Assembly: GCA_016709765.1 (NCBI GenBank)
Contig: JADJMD010000009.1
Coordinates: forward strand, 124,001-188,000
DNA: 64,000 nt
Source: Ignavibacteriales bacterium
Lineage (GTDB): Bacteria > Bacteroidota > Ignavibacteria > Ignavibacteriales > Ignavibacteriaceae
Direction: 5' to 3'
How positions within the stretch are numbered: the stretch's first letter is position 1; each line of letters begins with the position of its first letter. Under the pieces are notes generated by a model, which was not told the origin of the DNA, made no database searches, and saw only the letters and a program-made list of their open reading frames with translations. Shown here piece after piece: positions 27,612 through 36,540 of the stretch. The translations under genes were made by a program, and so were the position numbers.

Positions 27612-28325
27612 ATGCTTTTTGAACATACAAGATGTAAAAAATGCAATCATATTAATCCTGCCTATAAAAATATTTGCACAAAATGTAAATCGTATTTAAG
27701 AGAAAGAATTGTTAACATTGATTTATGGGATACAATTAGTTTATTATTTGAAGAACCTATAAAAGCCTTTAAACAAATTATTTTTGCAGAACACAAGAAT
27801 TTTATATTATTCATTTCCTTTTTTATAGCAATAAAAAATTTAATTATTGCACGTTTTTTTTCAGTACCAGCATTGGGTCTAAATGGTGTAACAACATCAT
27901 TGCTGTTCAATATCCTCTTGATGATTTTAATTTCAGTTTCTATACTATTTTTATTTACGTACCTGCTTAAAATATTTTATAGTTTTAGGAAGATTGATTT
28001 AAGATTTAAGGATATTTATGCCGTTAATGTTTACTCATTTGTTCCATATTTGTTTGGATTGATATTTATTTTCCCGGTTGAGCTAATTGTTCTCGGCGGT
28101 GATATTTTTTCAAATAACCCATACTCATTTCAAATAAAGCCACTTGTCACTTACATTCTTATTGGTTTTGAACTCATAACAATCATTTGGTCTTTTTACT
28201 TGATCCATAAAAGCATTTTTGCGACTACTTTAAAAAGATTATATGCTATTTTTATTACTCTATCATTCTTTTTAATCTGGAATGTTACTTTATATCTCTC
28301 ATCCAAAATAATCTTTACCATTTAA
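27612..28325 (+). CDS. Zinc-ribbon plus Yip1-like multi-span membrane protein
   Basis: Four cysteines in two CxxC pairs (CKKC and CTKC, residues about 8-26) form an N-terminal zinc ribbon. The rest contains about five membrane helices in a Yip1-domain-like arrangement (from about 62 onward, NFILFISFFIAIKNLIIA and later YVFVPYLFGLIF-like segments). Proteins of this layout are common in Bacteroidota/Chlorobiota but have no assigned function. It is 12 bases after DUF5683 and probably in the parAB transcript. Confidence 0.7.
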   Translation: MLFEHTRCKKCNHINPAYKNICTKCKSYLRERIVNIDLWDTISLLFEEPIKAFKQIIFAEHKNFILFISFFIAIKNLIIARFFSVPALGLNGVTTSLLFNILLMILISVSILFLFTYLLKIFYSFRKIDLRFKDIYAVNVYSFVPYLFGLIFIFPVELIVLGGDIFSNNPYSFQIKPLVTYILIGFELITIIWSFYLIHKSIFATTLKRLYAIFITLSFFLIWNVTLYLSSKIIFTI

Positions 28326-28387
28326 TAGTATTTATTATTCCTCATTATTTTTTATCTTAAACTGTTATTTCATTATAAATAATTGGA

Positions 28388-30019
28388 ATGAAAATGTCCA
28401 TAAAAACAGATGTATTAATAATTGGAAGCGGGATTGCAGGTTTATTTGCTGCATTAAAAATATCTGAATACGCTGATGTTATTCTTGTAACTAAAAAGAA
28501 CAAAGCAGAATCAAATACTAACTACGCACAAGGCGGTATTGCTTCCGTTATAGATCCAAGTGATTCTTTTGACATACATGTTGAAGATACACTTATTGCA
28601 GGCGCAGGTTTATGTGATAAAAAAGCTGTTGAATCAATGGTTAAAGAAGGTCCTGAAAGGATTAAAGACCTAATCGAAATTGGAACAATGTTTACAAAAA
28701 ATGGGAATGAGTTTGATCTTGCGAGAGAAGGGGGGCATTCAATGTCTAGAATTCTACATTCTAAAGATCTAACCGGAAAGGAAATTGAGCGAGCATTAAT
28801 TCATGCAGTCGAGGGAAAAGAAAATATAAAGATTTATGAAAATGCAACCGCAATAGATTTACTTACTGAACATAATATTTCAGGTAAAAACACTTCACTC
28901 ATCCAGAATCAAAATTGCTGGGGAGCATACATTCTGGATTCCACTGAAGATGAAGTGCTTAAAATTACGGCAAAAGCAACTGTCCTTGCAACCGGTGGAC
29001 TAGGTCAAGTTTATCTCCATACAACTAATCCGCAAATTGCTACAGGTGACGGATTTGCAATGGCTTACAGAGCCGGAGTTGAAATTGGAAATATGGAGTT
29101 TATTCAATTTCATCCAACCTCATTTTATACAAATCAAGCCAATTCAGAAATTGATAGTCATTCTTTTTTAATTTCGGAAGCGGTGCGTGGATTTGGTGGA
29201 TTGCTCCGCACAAAAGATGGAAATATATTTATGGAAAATTATGATCCACGAAAAGAATTGGCACCAAGAGATATTGTTGCAAGGGCAATCGATAATGAAT
29301 TAAAAAAACGTGGTGATGCTTTTGTTTATTTAGATTTAACTAATAAAAATTCAAGAGAAATTATTGATCACTTTCCAAATATCTATTCAACCTGTTTAAA
29401 ATATGGGATAGATATTACAAAACAATTTATTCCAGTTGTACCTGCCGCGCATTATGCATGCGGCGGAATTGTTGTTGATTTGAATGGCCATACTTCATTA
29501 AAAGGATTGTATGCGAGTGGGGAAGTAACGATGACAGGAGTTCATGGGGCTAATAGACTTGCTAGTAACTCACTTTTAGAGGCACTTGTTTATGCTTACA
29601 GGTGTGCTAATTCAATAAAAGAGTTTCTAAAAAATTACGATATAAAGATTCCTAATTTAATGGATTGGGATGATTCTGGTACTTTAACTCCAGATGAAAA
29701 AGTGCTTATTACACATTGTGTTAATGAAGTAAAACAAACTATGTGGGATTATGTAGGAATAGTTCGTTCAGATTTAAGGTTAGAACGAGCCGGAAACAGA
29801 ATCCATAATATCTACAAAGAAACTGAGGATCTGTATAAAAAGACAAAGGTATTTCAGGAAATATTAGAATTAAGGAATTTAGTAGCTTGCTCCCACTTGA
29901 TAATTAAATCTGCAAAAGTAAGAAAAGAAAGCAGGGGATTGCACTATACAATTGATTATCCAGACTCGTTTCCGCTTGATAAAATTAAAAATACTATTAT
30001 TAAAAATAGGATTTCTTAA
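28388..30019 (+). CDS. nadB: L-aspartate oxidase
   Basis: Oxidises L-aspartate to iminoaspartate, the first step of NAD de novo synthesis; can use oxygen or fumarate, so it works without air. FAD-binding signatures are LIIGSGIAGLFAAL, NYAQGGIASV, REGGHSMSRI, ATGGLGQVY, FHPTSFY, EAVRGFGG and the C-terminal GANRLASNSLLEALV. The length of 543 aa is normal. No nadA or nadC is adjacent in the window. Confidence 0.96.
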   Translation: MKMSIKTDVLIIGSGIAGLFAALKISEYADVILVTKKNKAESNTNYAQGGIASVIDPSDSFDIHVEDTLIAGAGLCDKKAVESMVKEGPERIKDLIEIGTMFTKNGNEFDLAREGGHSMSRILHSKDLTGKEIERALIHAVEGKENIKIYENATAIDLLTEHNISGKNTSLIQNQNCWGAYILDSTEDEVLKITAKATVLATGGLGQVYLHTTNPQIATGDGFAMAYRAGVEIGNMEFIQFHPTSFYTNQANSEIDSHSFLISEAVRGFGGLLRTKDGNIFMENYDPRKELAPRDIVARAIDNELKKRGDAFVYLDLTNKNSREIIDHFPNIYSTCLKYGIDITKQFIPVVPAAHYACGGIVVDLNGHTSLKGLYASGEVTMTGVHGANRLASNSLLEALVYAYRCANSIKEFLKNYDIKIPNLMDWDDSGTLTPDEKVLITHCVNEVKQTMWDYVGIVRSDLRLERAGNRIHNIYKETEDLYKKTKVFQEILELRNLVACSHLIIKSAKVRKESRGLHYTIDYPDSFPLDKIKNTIIKNRIS

Positions 30020-30355
30020 GCATATAATCTTAAGTAAGTAATAATTATAATCTCAATGATTACAAATAATTATCTAAAAGAATTGTTAAAAAATAGCTTT
30101 ATTTAATATACTATCATATATGATTATTCTATTAGATATTATTTATATCCAAATTGGTTGTACTCACTTTTACATAAAGCTTGCTATCAAATACTTGCTC
30201 CCTCATTACTTCAAAGAACTAGTTTCTTAGTTAAAAACCTGAATACAATATTTTAGAACTATAGACGATCAAAATTTAATCGCCACAACGAGAGAACTAC
30301 CCAAAGCAAGTATCAACTTTTTTATTTATTTTCGTTGCAACTTAATAAGTTAATT
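30020..30355. other. AT-rich intergenic region without recognised features
   Basis: I see no open frame of useful length, no clear hairpin and no promoter pair in this stretch between nadB and the next membrane protein. Its right end presumably carries that gene's promoter. Confidence 0.5.
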
Positions 30356-30871
30356 ATGAAAAATATTTCTACAATCTCTAAAATATTTGCGGTCTTATCG
30401 CTAATGTCTGCTGCCATTTGGGTTGGCTCATATACATCCCGATTGTTTTTAATTTACCAATTATTTGAAGGCCCCGAGTTAGTCCTTAGAAGTTACATAA
30501 ATAGTGAAAATATAAACGGGATACTAGCTTCAATTGTTCCTTCGATTGTGGTTCATTTTATATCATTTATTGTGATGTTTCTTTCTACACTTCTCTTTTA
30601 TTTTACTTCAAAAATTAAACTTAGATTTAACGGCTGGTTATTTATAATTCTTATTGCCATTCTATTTACTACACCACTCGAAATTTACTTGATGTTGATT
30701 GATTATAAAACCATTATCATGATCAACGGTGGATCATTCAATCCAGACATTGTAATTGCATTACTCAGAGAGAGAATCAAAGACTTAAGCAGCTATTCAA
30801 TTGTGGCAATTTTAACATATCTTTCATTCTATTATTTTATAGTGTTTCAACCGCTTACAAAGGAAGATTAA
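30356..30871 (+). CDS. Four-span membrane protein, hypothetical
   Basis: The ATG at 30356 (MKNISTISKIF) is preferred over a TTG seven codons upstream. The 171-residue protein has about four hydrophobic helices, near residues 10-30, 50-80, 90-110 and 145-165. No conserved catalytic motif or known family is recognised. It is 12 bases before the next gene, so it may share a transcript with the small protein and aroQ. Confidence 0.6.
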   Translation: MKNISTISKIFAVLSLMSAAIWVGSYTSRLFLIYQLFEGPELVLRSYINSENINGILASIVPSIVVHFISFIVMFLSTLLFYFTSKIKLRFNGWLFIILIAILFTTPLEIYLMLIDYKTIIMINGGSFNPDIVIALLRERIKDLSSYSIVAILTYLSFYYFIVFQPLTKED

Positions 30872-30883
30872 TTTTACAGAAAG

Positions 30884-31156
30884 ATGAAATTAAAAGAGAA
30901 AGAATTTGAAGAGATTATTCAGGATTTAAAATCTGTCGCAAGTCAGCTTGGTGCAACAATCAGATTTGAAAAAGGTGATTTTAAAGGCGGATATTGTTTA
31001 CTGAAAGAAAGCAAAGTAGTAGTTATAAACAAAAACGCTAACTTACAGCGTAAAGCAATGATACTATCCGTTGCATTAAAAGAACTCGGTGTAGATGAGA
31101 TATATTTAAATCCAAAACTCCGTGAAATGATAGAGGAAATGGGAGACCAAAAATGA
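30884..31156 (+). CDS. Conserved-looking 90-aa cytoplasmic protein overlapping aroQ
   Basis: A soluble, charged protein with an N-terminal helix (KEKEFEEIIQDLKSVASQLG), a beta hairpin (TIRFEKGDFKGGYC) and a helical C-terminus (LQRKAMILSVALKELGVDEIYL). The last four bases overlap the aroQ start as ATGA, indicating translational coupling. I do not recognise the family. The tight coupling argues that it is real and possibly related to shikimate pathway control. Confidence 0.7.
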   Translation: MKLKEKEFEEIIQDLKSVASQLGATIRFEKGDFKGGYCLLKESKVVVINKNANLQRKAMILSVALKELGVDEIYLNPKLREMIEEMGDQK

Positions 31157-31578
31157 AAGTACTTATTATCAACGGACCGAATTTAAATATGCTTTCTAAA
31201 AGAGATGAATTAACTTACTCTTCATTTAATCTCGAACAAATAATTGAACTACTCAAAAAAGAGTTTTCTAAAATCAAGTTTGCATCCTTCCAATCCAATA
31301 TTGAAGGTGAGCTTGTTAATGTAATTCAAGCCGCTGACTCGAAGTATGACGGAATAATAGTAAATCCTGGTGCTTACTCACATACATCAATCGCAATTAT
31401 GGATGCCCTGGAAATATGTAAAATCCCTAAAGTTGAGGTTCATCTTTCACATCTTGCGAATAGAGAAGACTACAGGCAAAATCTTCTAACTGCTAAAAAT
31501 ACAAATGGTTATATATCTGGCTTCAAAGAAAATAGCTATCTAGCTGCTGCATATCTGCTTACAAAAATTATAAAATAG
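31153..31578 (+). CDS. aroQ: 3-dehydroquinate dehydratase, type II
   Basis: Dehydrates 3-dehydroquinate to 3-dehydroshikimate in aromatic amino acid synthesis; type II enzymes are small dodecamers. Signatures are INGPNLNML with the catalytic Tyr in ELTYSSF, FQSNIEGELVN, IIVNPGAYSHTSIAI and EVHLSH. The length (141 aa) is normal. The usual glycine after NLNML is replaced by serine (NLNMLSKRD). Confidence 0.96.
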   Translation: MKVLIINGPNLNMLSKRDELTYSSFNLEQIIELLKKEFSKIKFASFQSNIEGELVNVIQAADSKYDGIIVNPGAYSHTSIAIMDALEICKIPKVEVHLSHLANREDYRQNLLTAKNTNGYISGFKENSYLAAAYLLTKIIK

Positions 31579-31745
31579 TTTCAGTAGCATTTTTAGATTG
31601 TTTAACTCATTTTAGATGTAAAATATGGTAAGCATGTCTATTATAAGGGTTAGTAAGTTCCTCTAAGATTAAAATTAAATGAGTCTATAAAGTTGATATT
31701 AATAAGCAGATTAGTTATTTTTTATTAAACAATTTTAAGAAGCCT

Positions 31746-32138
31746 ATGAAGGATTTGTCCATTAAAAAACTTTACTATTCTATAAGTGAAGTAAGTAAAA
31801 TTACAAACATAGAGCAATATGTTCTTAGATACTGGGAAACTGAGTTCGATCAGCTAAAACCACAAAAGAACAGAGCGGGAAACAGGATATACACAAATAA
31901 AGATATCCAGTTAATAATGCATATTAAAACGCTTTTAAGGGAGCGTAAATACACAATTGAGGGTGCAAAAAAAATAATGGAAAATTATGCACCTGAAAAA
32001 GTTCTTCAGACTAGTGAACCAGAAGATGGAACAGTTGAAATTAATGAACCTCAGGTTTCAAGAAATGATAAATCTGCTTTGCAAAAGGACCTTGAAGAAG
32101 TAAAAAGTCTGCTAGAATTATTAGTATCAAAATTATAA
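31746..32138 (+). CDS. MerR-family transcriptional regulator
   Basis: The N-terminal 75 residues are a MerR winged HTH: YYSISEVSKITNIEQYVLRYWE, then a wing with NRAGNRIYTNKDI and the linker helix IMHIKTLLRERKYTIEGAKKIM. The C-terminal 50 residues form a short coiled coil (KDLEEVKSLLELLVSK) with no cysteine-rich metal site or drug-binding domain, as in HTH_17/MerR-like regulators of Bacteroidota. tRNA-Pro begins four bases after the stop and is likely on the same transcript. Confidence 0.92.
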   Translation: MKDLSIKKLYYSISEVSKITNIEQYVLRYWETEFDQLKPQKNRAGNRIYTNKDIQLIMHIKTLLRERKYTIEGAKKIMENYAPEKVLQTSEPEDGTVEINEPQVSRNDKSALQKDLEEVKSLLELLVSKL

Positions 32139-32142
32139 ATTT

Positions 32143-32216
32143 CGGAACGTGGCGCAGTCCGGTAGCGTACTTGAATGGGGTTCAAGGGGTCGCGGGTTCA
32201 AATCCCGCCGTTCCGA
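32143..32216 (+). tRNA. tRNA-Pro (anticodon GGG)
   Basis: The acceptor stem CGGAACG pairs with CGTTCCG, followed by discriminator A. The anticodon arm CTTGA-ATGGGGT-TCAAG shows anticodon GGG. The T arm has GCGGGTTCAAATCCCGC. The 3' CCA is not encoded. Confidence 0.96.
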
Positions 32217-32472
32217 CTAAATTGTTTGGTTTGTACCCGATAAGATTTGTTATTTCTGTACGTTTACATTTAATCTGTTATATTTCCCAAATTATCCCTT
32301 TCATATAACCCACTCAATACTAACTAATTTCATAATTTAGTTGAAGTTAAGACTACAATTTATTAGTTAAAAGTGACTGTTAATTAATAAAATATGAATT
32401 CAGATTTTAATTACTAAATCCTCAACAATATCCAATAAAACTCGATAATTGTTATAGACATTAGGAATTATT

Positions 32473-32874
32473 ATGAAAAAATCATTTATTATTTTATCAA
32501 TTGGCATACTTCTCTTAGGGTTCAACGCCTGTTCTACAATAATGCATTCCACTACGCAGGAAGTTGAATTTATTTCAAATCCACCCAATGCAAATATTTC
32601 GATTGATGGAATGAAGTTTGGGACATCACCACAAAAAGTAAATATAGAACGAGGGGCAAATCATGTTGTAACTTTTGAACTGGAAGGTTATGAAGTTTAT
32701 GAAACGCAGGTAACAAGAAAAATATCTTTCTGGTTTTGGGGTAATGTATTAAACGGATTTATTCCCGGAATGACGATAGATATGTTCACCGGTGCTATGT
32801 ATAATTTATTACCTGAAAAAATGGAAGTTGAATTAAGCCCTGCAAAAGTAGAAACAACAAAAAAGAAAAGATAG
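32473..32874 (+). CDS. PEGA-domain lipoprotein
   Basis: The signal has a lipobox ending FNACS with Cys20. Residues about 33-80 are a PEGA domain (EFISNPPNANISIDGMKFGTSP...HVVTFELEGYE), a small surface beta-sandwich. A hydrophobic stretch follows (WFWGNVLNGFIPGMTIDMFTGAMY), then a basic tail. PEGA proteins are cell-envelope proteins of unknown function. It is 24 bases before the hemerythrin gene and may be co-transcribed. The stretch 32217-32472 before it shows nothing definite. Confidence 0.85.
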   Translation: MKKSFIILSIGILLLGFNACSTIMHSTTQEVEFISNPPNANISIDGMKFGTSPQKVNIERGANHVVTFELEGYEVYETQVTRKISFWFWGNVLNGFIPGMTIDMFTGAMYNLLPEKMEVELSPAKVETTKKKR

Positions 32875-32897
32875 ATACCCTAAAGCGGGATTTTAAT

Positions 32898-33308
32898 ATG
32901 GAAACAATAACGTGGTCTAAAAATTATGAAACAGGTCATCCAATTGTGGATGGACAGCATAAAAAATTGTTCGTACTTATCAATAATATTAATGCGGGCA
33001 TTTCTGAGAAAAAATCAAAAGATATGCTACTTGAGATAATTGATGGATTATCAGCATATGTAGAAACTCATTTTAAAACTGAAGAAGACCTGATGATTTC
33101 CGCAAATTATCCGGATTATCCAACTCACAAGCAAGAACACGATAGCCTTCGTGATCAAGCAGGAAAACTTATTCAATTATTTAAGCTTGATAAAGTCGAT
33201 TTAACAGCAACCATCTCCAAGTTCCTTTCCGATTGGTTAAAACATCACATAAATGAAATTGATATTAAGATGATTAAGTGGGTTCAGGAACAGGAAAAAA
33301 AGAATTGA
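32898..33308 (+). CDS. Bacteriohemerythrin (oxygen-binding di-iron protein)
   Basis: A four-helix-bundle hemerythrin domain with all seven di-iron ligands in their canonical spacing: His21, His58, Glu62, His77, His81, His117 and Asp122. Residues outside the bundle are few, so this is the stand-alone single-domain form. Such proteins bind O2 and may store, deliver or scavenge it, or sense it, in microaerobic bacteria. It lies behind a PEGA lipoprotein with 24 bases between them. Confidence 0.95.
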   Translation: METITWSKNYETGHPIVDGQHKKLFVLINNINAGISEKKSKDMLLEIIDGLSAYVETHFKTEEDLMISANYPDYPTHKQEHDSLRDQAGKLIQLFKLDKVDLTATISKFLSDWLKHHINEIDIKMIKWVQEQEKKN

Positions 33309-33423
33309 ATATTCTTTACGCTACTAAATTCCACTTCTATTTTATACCTTGCCTCCAATATTCTGTCCAATTATTTTAACGTCTCATTGAGATTTGCTAA
33401 AAATCTTAAATAATTTTCTTATA

Positions 33424-33439
33424 TACATTTGTATATTTG
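33424..33439 (+). promoter_or_regulatory. Two TAnnTTTG boxes ahead of the M16 gene
   Basis: TACATTTG (33424-33431) and TATATTTG (33432-33439) both match the Bacteroidota -7 box 38-53 bases before the M16 start. A TTTG upstream is at 33393-33396, somewhat too far away, so the pair is incomplete. Confidence 0.3.
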
Positions 33440-33476
33440 GCCTGCTATTTTATTAATAATCTTCCGGAGTGCTTCA

Positions 33477-36317
33477 ATGAAATCAAATATCTTTAAGAAA
33501 GCATTTTTACTTTTTTCCATTTTATGCATTACTGCAATTAATGCTCAATCTGATTTTAAATTGGATTATGAGAAATATGTACTGTCGAATGGACTACAAG
33601 TAATTCTACACCAAGACAAATCAGATCCTATTACCGCTGTTTCGATTCAATATCACGTTGGATCAAATAGAGAAATACCTGGTAAAACCGGATTTGCGCA
33701 TTTGTTTGAACACATAATGTTCCAGGAATCACAGCACGTTCCACAAGATCAATTTTTTAAGCTTATTCAGGGTAATGGCGGGACATTAAACGGCGGAACC
33801 TGGCAGGATGGAACAATGTATTTTGAAATCGTTCCTAATAGCGCTCTTGAGTTAGCACTTTGGCTAGAATCCGATAGAATGGGATATATGCTGCCAACCG
33901 TTACTTATGATGCTTTCTTAAATCAACAACAGGTAGTGCAGAATGAAAAAAGACAGAATTATGATAATAGACCATACGGGCAAACAAGTTTTGTTATCGG
34001 CAAATTACTTTATCCGGAAGGTCATCCATATAATTGGACAACAATTGGCTCACTTGAAGATTTACAAAATGCTTCCTTAAAGGATGTTCATGATTTTTAT
34101 ACCAAATGGTACGGACCAAATAATGCAACGCTTGTGGTTGCAGGTGATTTTGATGTTGAACAAACAAAACAATGGATTGAAAAATATTTTGGTGAAATAA
34201 AACCATCAAAACCGGTTGAACCATTAAAACCACAGCTTGTAAAATTGGATGCCTTTAAACGCGCTTCTTACGAGGATAATTTTGCACAATCTCCGGAACT
34301 TACAATGCTTTTTCCTACAGTTGAACAATTTACAGATGATAGTTATGCATTAGATGTATTATCAGATTTGATTGGACGAGGAAAAAAATCACCCCTCTAT
34401 AAAATTGTAGTTGAAGATAAAAAACTTGCACCATCTGTTATGGCTTATAATAACAGTAGTGAAGTTGCAGGTGATTTTAGAATTCGCATTAGAACCTTTC
34501 CAAACAAAAATTTAACTGATGTTGAAAACGCAATCAAAGAAGCATTTGCAAAATTTGAAAAAGATGGTTTTACAGAAAAAGATCTGGCAAGAACTAAGGC
34601 CGGAATTGAAACTAAATTTTATAATGGAATCTCAAGCGTGCTTGGAAAATCAAGACAGTTAGCAAGTTACAATGTTTTTGCAGGTTCTCCGGATTTTCTT
34701 AATAAAGATTTAAGTAGCAGCCTTGCCGTTACATCTAAAGATGTTTGGCGCGTTTATAACAAATACATAAAAGATCAAAAGTATGTTCTAGTAAGTTTTG
34801 TACCGAAAGGTAAAATAGAACTTGTAGCAGAAAATTCAACTCCATTTCAGATTGCAGGTGATAATATAAAATCTTATTCGGATGATGAAAAAGTAGCAAT
34901 CAAAAATAAACCGGAAAATTTAGTTAAGGTTGATAAAATCGAATCAAAGTATGATCGCTCCAATCAACCTGTTAATGGTGCTGATCCTTTGCTTAAAGAA
35001 CAGAATATCTGGAGTGATGATTTATCAAACGGAATAAAAGTTTTTGGAATTGAGCAGACTGAATTACCGTTAGTTGATTTTCAAATTACGATTGACGGCG
35101 GTTTGCTTTTAGATGATATTAATAAAGTTGGAGCTGCAAATTTAGTAAGTGGTATGTTGATGCAAGGCACAAAAAATAAAAATCCACTCGAATTAGAACA
35201 GGCGATAGAAGATTTAGGATCAAATATAAATTTATACACAACAGATGATGCAATTGTAGTTCGTGGTAACTGTCTATCCACAAAATTTGCAGAAACAGTT
35301 AATCTTGTTGAAGAGATAATGTTTGACCCGCGCTGGGATGAAAAAGAGTTTGCAAGATTAAAAGATGAGACAATTGAAGGCATAAAAAGAAATAAAACTT
35401 CAGCAAGCGCAACTGCATCATTAGTATTTTCAAAACTTATTTATGGTGATGATAATATTTTATCAAAAAATACTGCAGGTACTGAAGAATCAGTTACTTT
35501 ATTAACTTTAGATGATCTTAAAAACTATTACACAAAAAGTTTTGCTCCACAAAACTCAAACATTACAATCGCTGGTAATGTTGGTAAAGATGATGTTATG
35601 AAAGTTTTTAAGGATTTAGAAAACAAATGGATAAAAACTGATGTAACAGTTCCAACGCCTAAAACCTTTAATGAAATTGGTGCATCTAAAGTTTACTTTG
35701 CTGATTTTCCTGGTGCTAAACAATCAGAGATCAGAATTGGTAATTTAGGATTGGCCTATACTGATCCCGATTATTTTAAAGTGACTGTTATGAATTACAA
35801 ACTTGGTGGTAGCTTTAACGGAATTGTTAACTTGATTTTAAGAGAAGAAAAAGGATACACTTACGGTGCAAGAACCGGTTTTACGGGTTCAGAATATCCT
35901 GGTTACTTTGTTGCTTCTGCAGGCGTTCAATCAAATGCAACTTTAGAATCAGTACAAATATTTAAAGATGAGATCACAAAGTACAGAGAAGGAATTTCTA
36001 CAGAAGATTTGCAATTCACAAAAGATGCACTTATCAAATCAAATGCACTCCGTTTTGAAACTATTGGAGCATTACGTGGAATGTTAGGACAAATTGCAAA
36101 GTATAATCTGCCTTACGATTATGTTAAAGATCAAGAAAAACAAATTGCTAACATGAGTCAGGATGAATTAAAAAATCTTTCTCAAAAATATCTACATCCT
36201 GATAAAATGATTTATTTAATCGTTGGTGATAAAGAAACACAAATGGAAAATCTAAAACAACTCGGCTTCGGCGTTCCAATACTTTTGGATAAGGATGGAA
36301 ATAAGATTATTAATTAA
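33477..36317 (+). CDS. M16 family zinc metallopeptidase (secreted, two tandem M16 halves)
   Basis: The start at 33477 (MKSNIFKKAF) follows GGAG at good spacing, and the reading frame's TTG extension is not needed. A signal peptide (about 1-24, ending INAQ) is followed by the inverted zinc motif HLFEH (His75, Glu78, His79) of the active N-terminal M16 half. The second half lacks the motif, as usual for pitrilysin-type peptidases. The 946-aa length fits a two-half periplasmic M16 peptidase, which digests small peptides or signal remnants. Two overlapping TAnnTTTG boxes (33424-33439) lie 38-53 bases before the start. It is not clearly in an operon. Confidence 0.93.
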   Translation: MKSNIFKKAFLLFSILCITAINAQSDFKLDYEKYVLSNGLQVILHQDKSDPITAVSIQYHVGSNREIPGKTGFAHLFEHIMFQESQHVPQDQFFKLIQGNGGTLNGGTWQDGTMYFEIVPNSALELALWLESDRMGYMLPTVTYDAFLNQQQVVQNEKRQNYDNRPYGQTSFVIGKLLYPEGHPYNWTTIGSLEDLQNASLKDVHDFYTKWYGPNNATLVVAGDFDVEQTKQWIEKYFGEIKPSKPVEPLKPQLVKLDAFKRASYEDNFAQSPELTMLFPTVEQFTDDSYALDVLSDLIGRGKKSPLYKIVVEDKKLAPSVMAYNNSSEVAGDFRIRIRTFPNKNLTDVENAIKEAFAKFEKDGFTEKDLARTKAGIETKFYNGISSVLGKSRQLASYNVFAGSPDFLNKDLSSSLAVTSKDVWRVYNKYIKDQKYVLVSFVPKGKIELVAENSTPFQIAGDNIKSYSDDEKVAIKNKPENLVKVDKIESKYDRSNQPVNGADPLLKEQNIWSDDLSNGIKVFGIEQTELPLVDFQITIDGGLLLDDINKVGAANLVSGMLMQGTKNKNPLELEQAIEDLGSNINLYTTDDAIVVRGNCLSTKFAETVNLVEEIMFDPRWDEKEFARLKDETIEGIKRNKTSASATASLVFSKLIYGDDNILSKNTAGTEESVTLLTLDDLKNYYTKSFAPQNSNITIAGNVGKDDVMKVFKDLENKWIKTDVTVPTPKTFNEIGASKVYFADFPGAKQSEIRIGNLGLAYTDPDYFKVTVMNYKLGGSFNGIVNLILREEKGYTYGARTGFTGSEYPGYFVASAGVQSNATLESVQIFKDEITKYREGISTEDLQFTKDALIKSNALRFETIGALRGMLGQIAKYNLPYDYVKDQEKQIANMSQDELKNLSQKYLHPDKMIYLIVGDKETQMENLKQLGFGVPILLDKDGNKIIN

Positions 36318-36379
36318 TTATTTATTTATTTATTTGTGTCTTAATATTATAGTTTTCTAAAAAATTATATACGAGAAAT

Positions 36380-36449
36380 TATCATTCCAACGAAAGTGGA
36401 AATCCACTTTGTTTATATGTACTCGTTTCCCGTTTTCACAGGAATGATA
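36380..36449. repeat. REP-like inverted-repeat element
   Basis: TATCATTCC (36380-36388) and GGAATGATA (36441-36449) are inverted ends. The left half reads ATCATTCC-N3-GAAA-N2-GGAAA and the reverse complement of the right half reads almost the same. Inside, AAAGTGGA/TCCACTTT (36393-36410) makes a tight hairpin. The pattern resembles the widely dispersed ATTCCCGCGAAAGCGGGAAT palindromes of bacterial intergenic DNA. It lies between the M16 peptidase and dsbD. Confidence 0.7.
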
Positions 36450-36540
36450 TAATAATTTCATTTTTTGAGAAAGTCTTTCGTGACTTAAAATGTGTTTAAT
36501 ATTTTAGTATAATATTCTCAAAATTATTTAGGATAATAAA

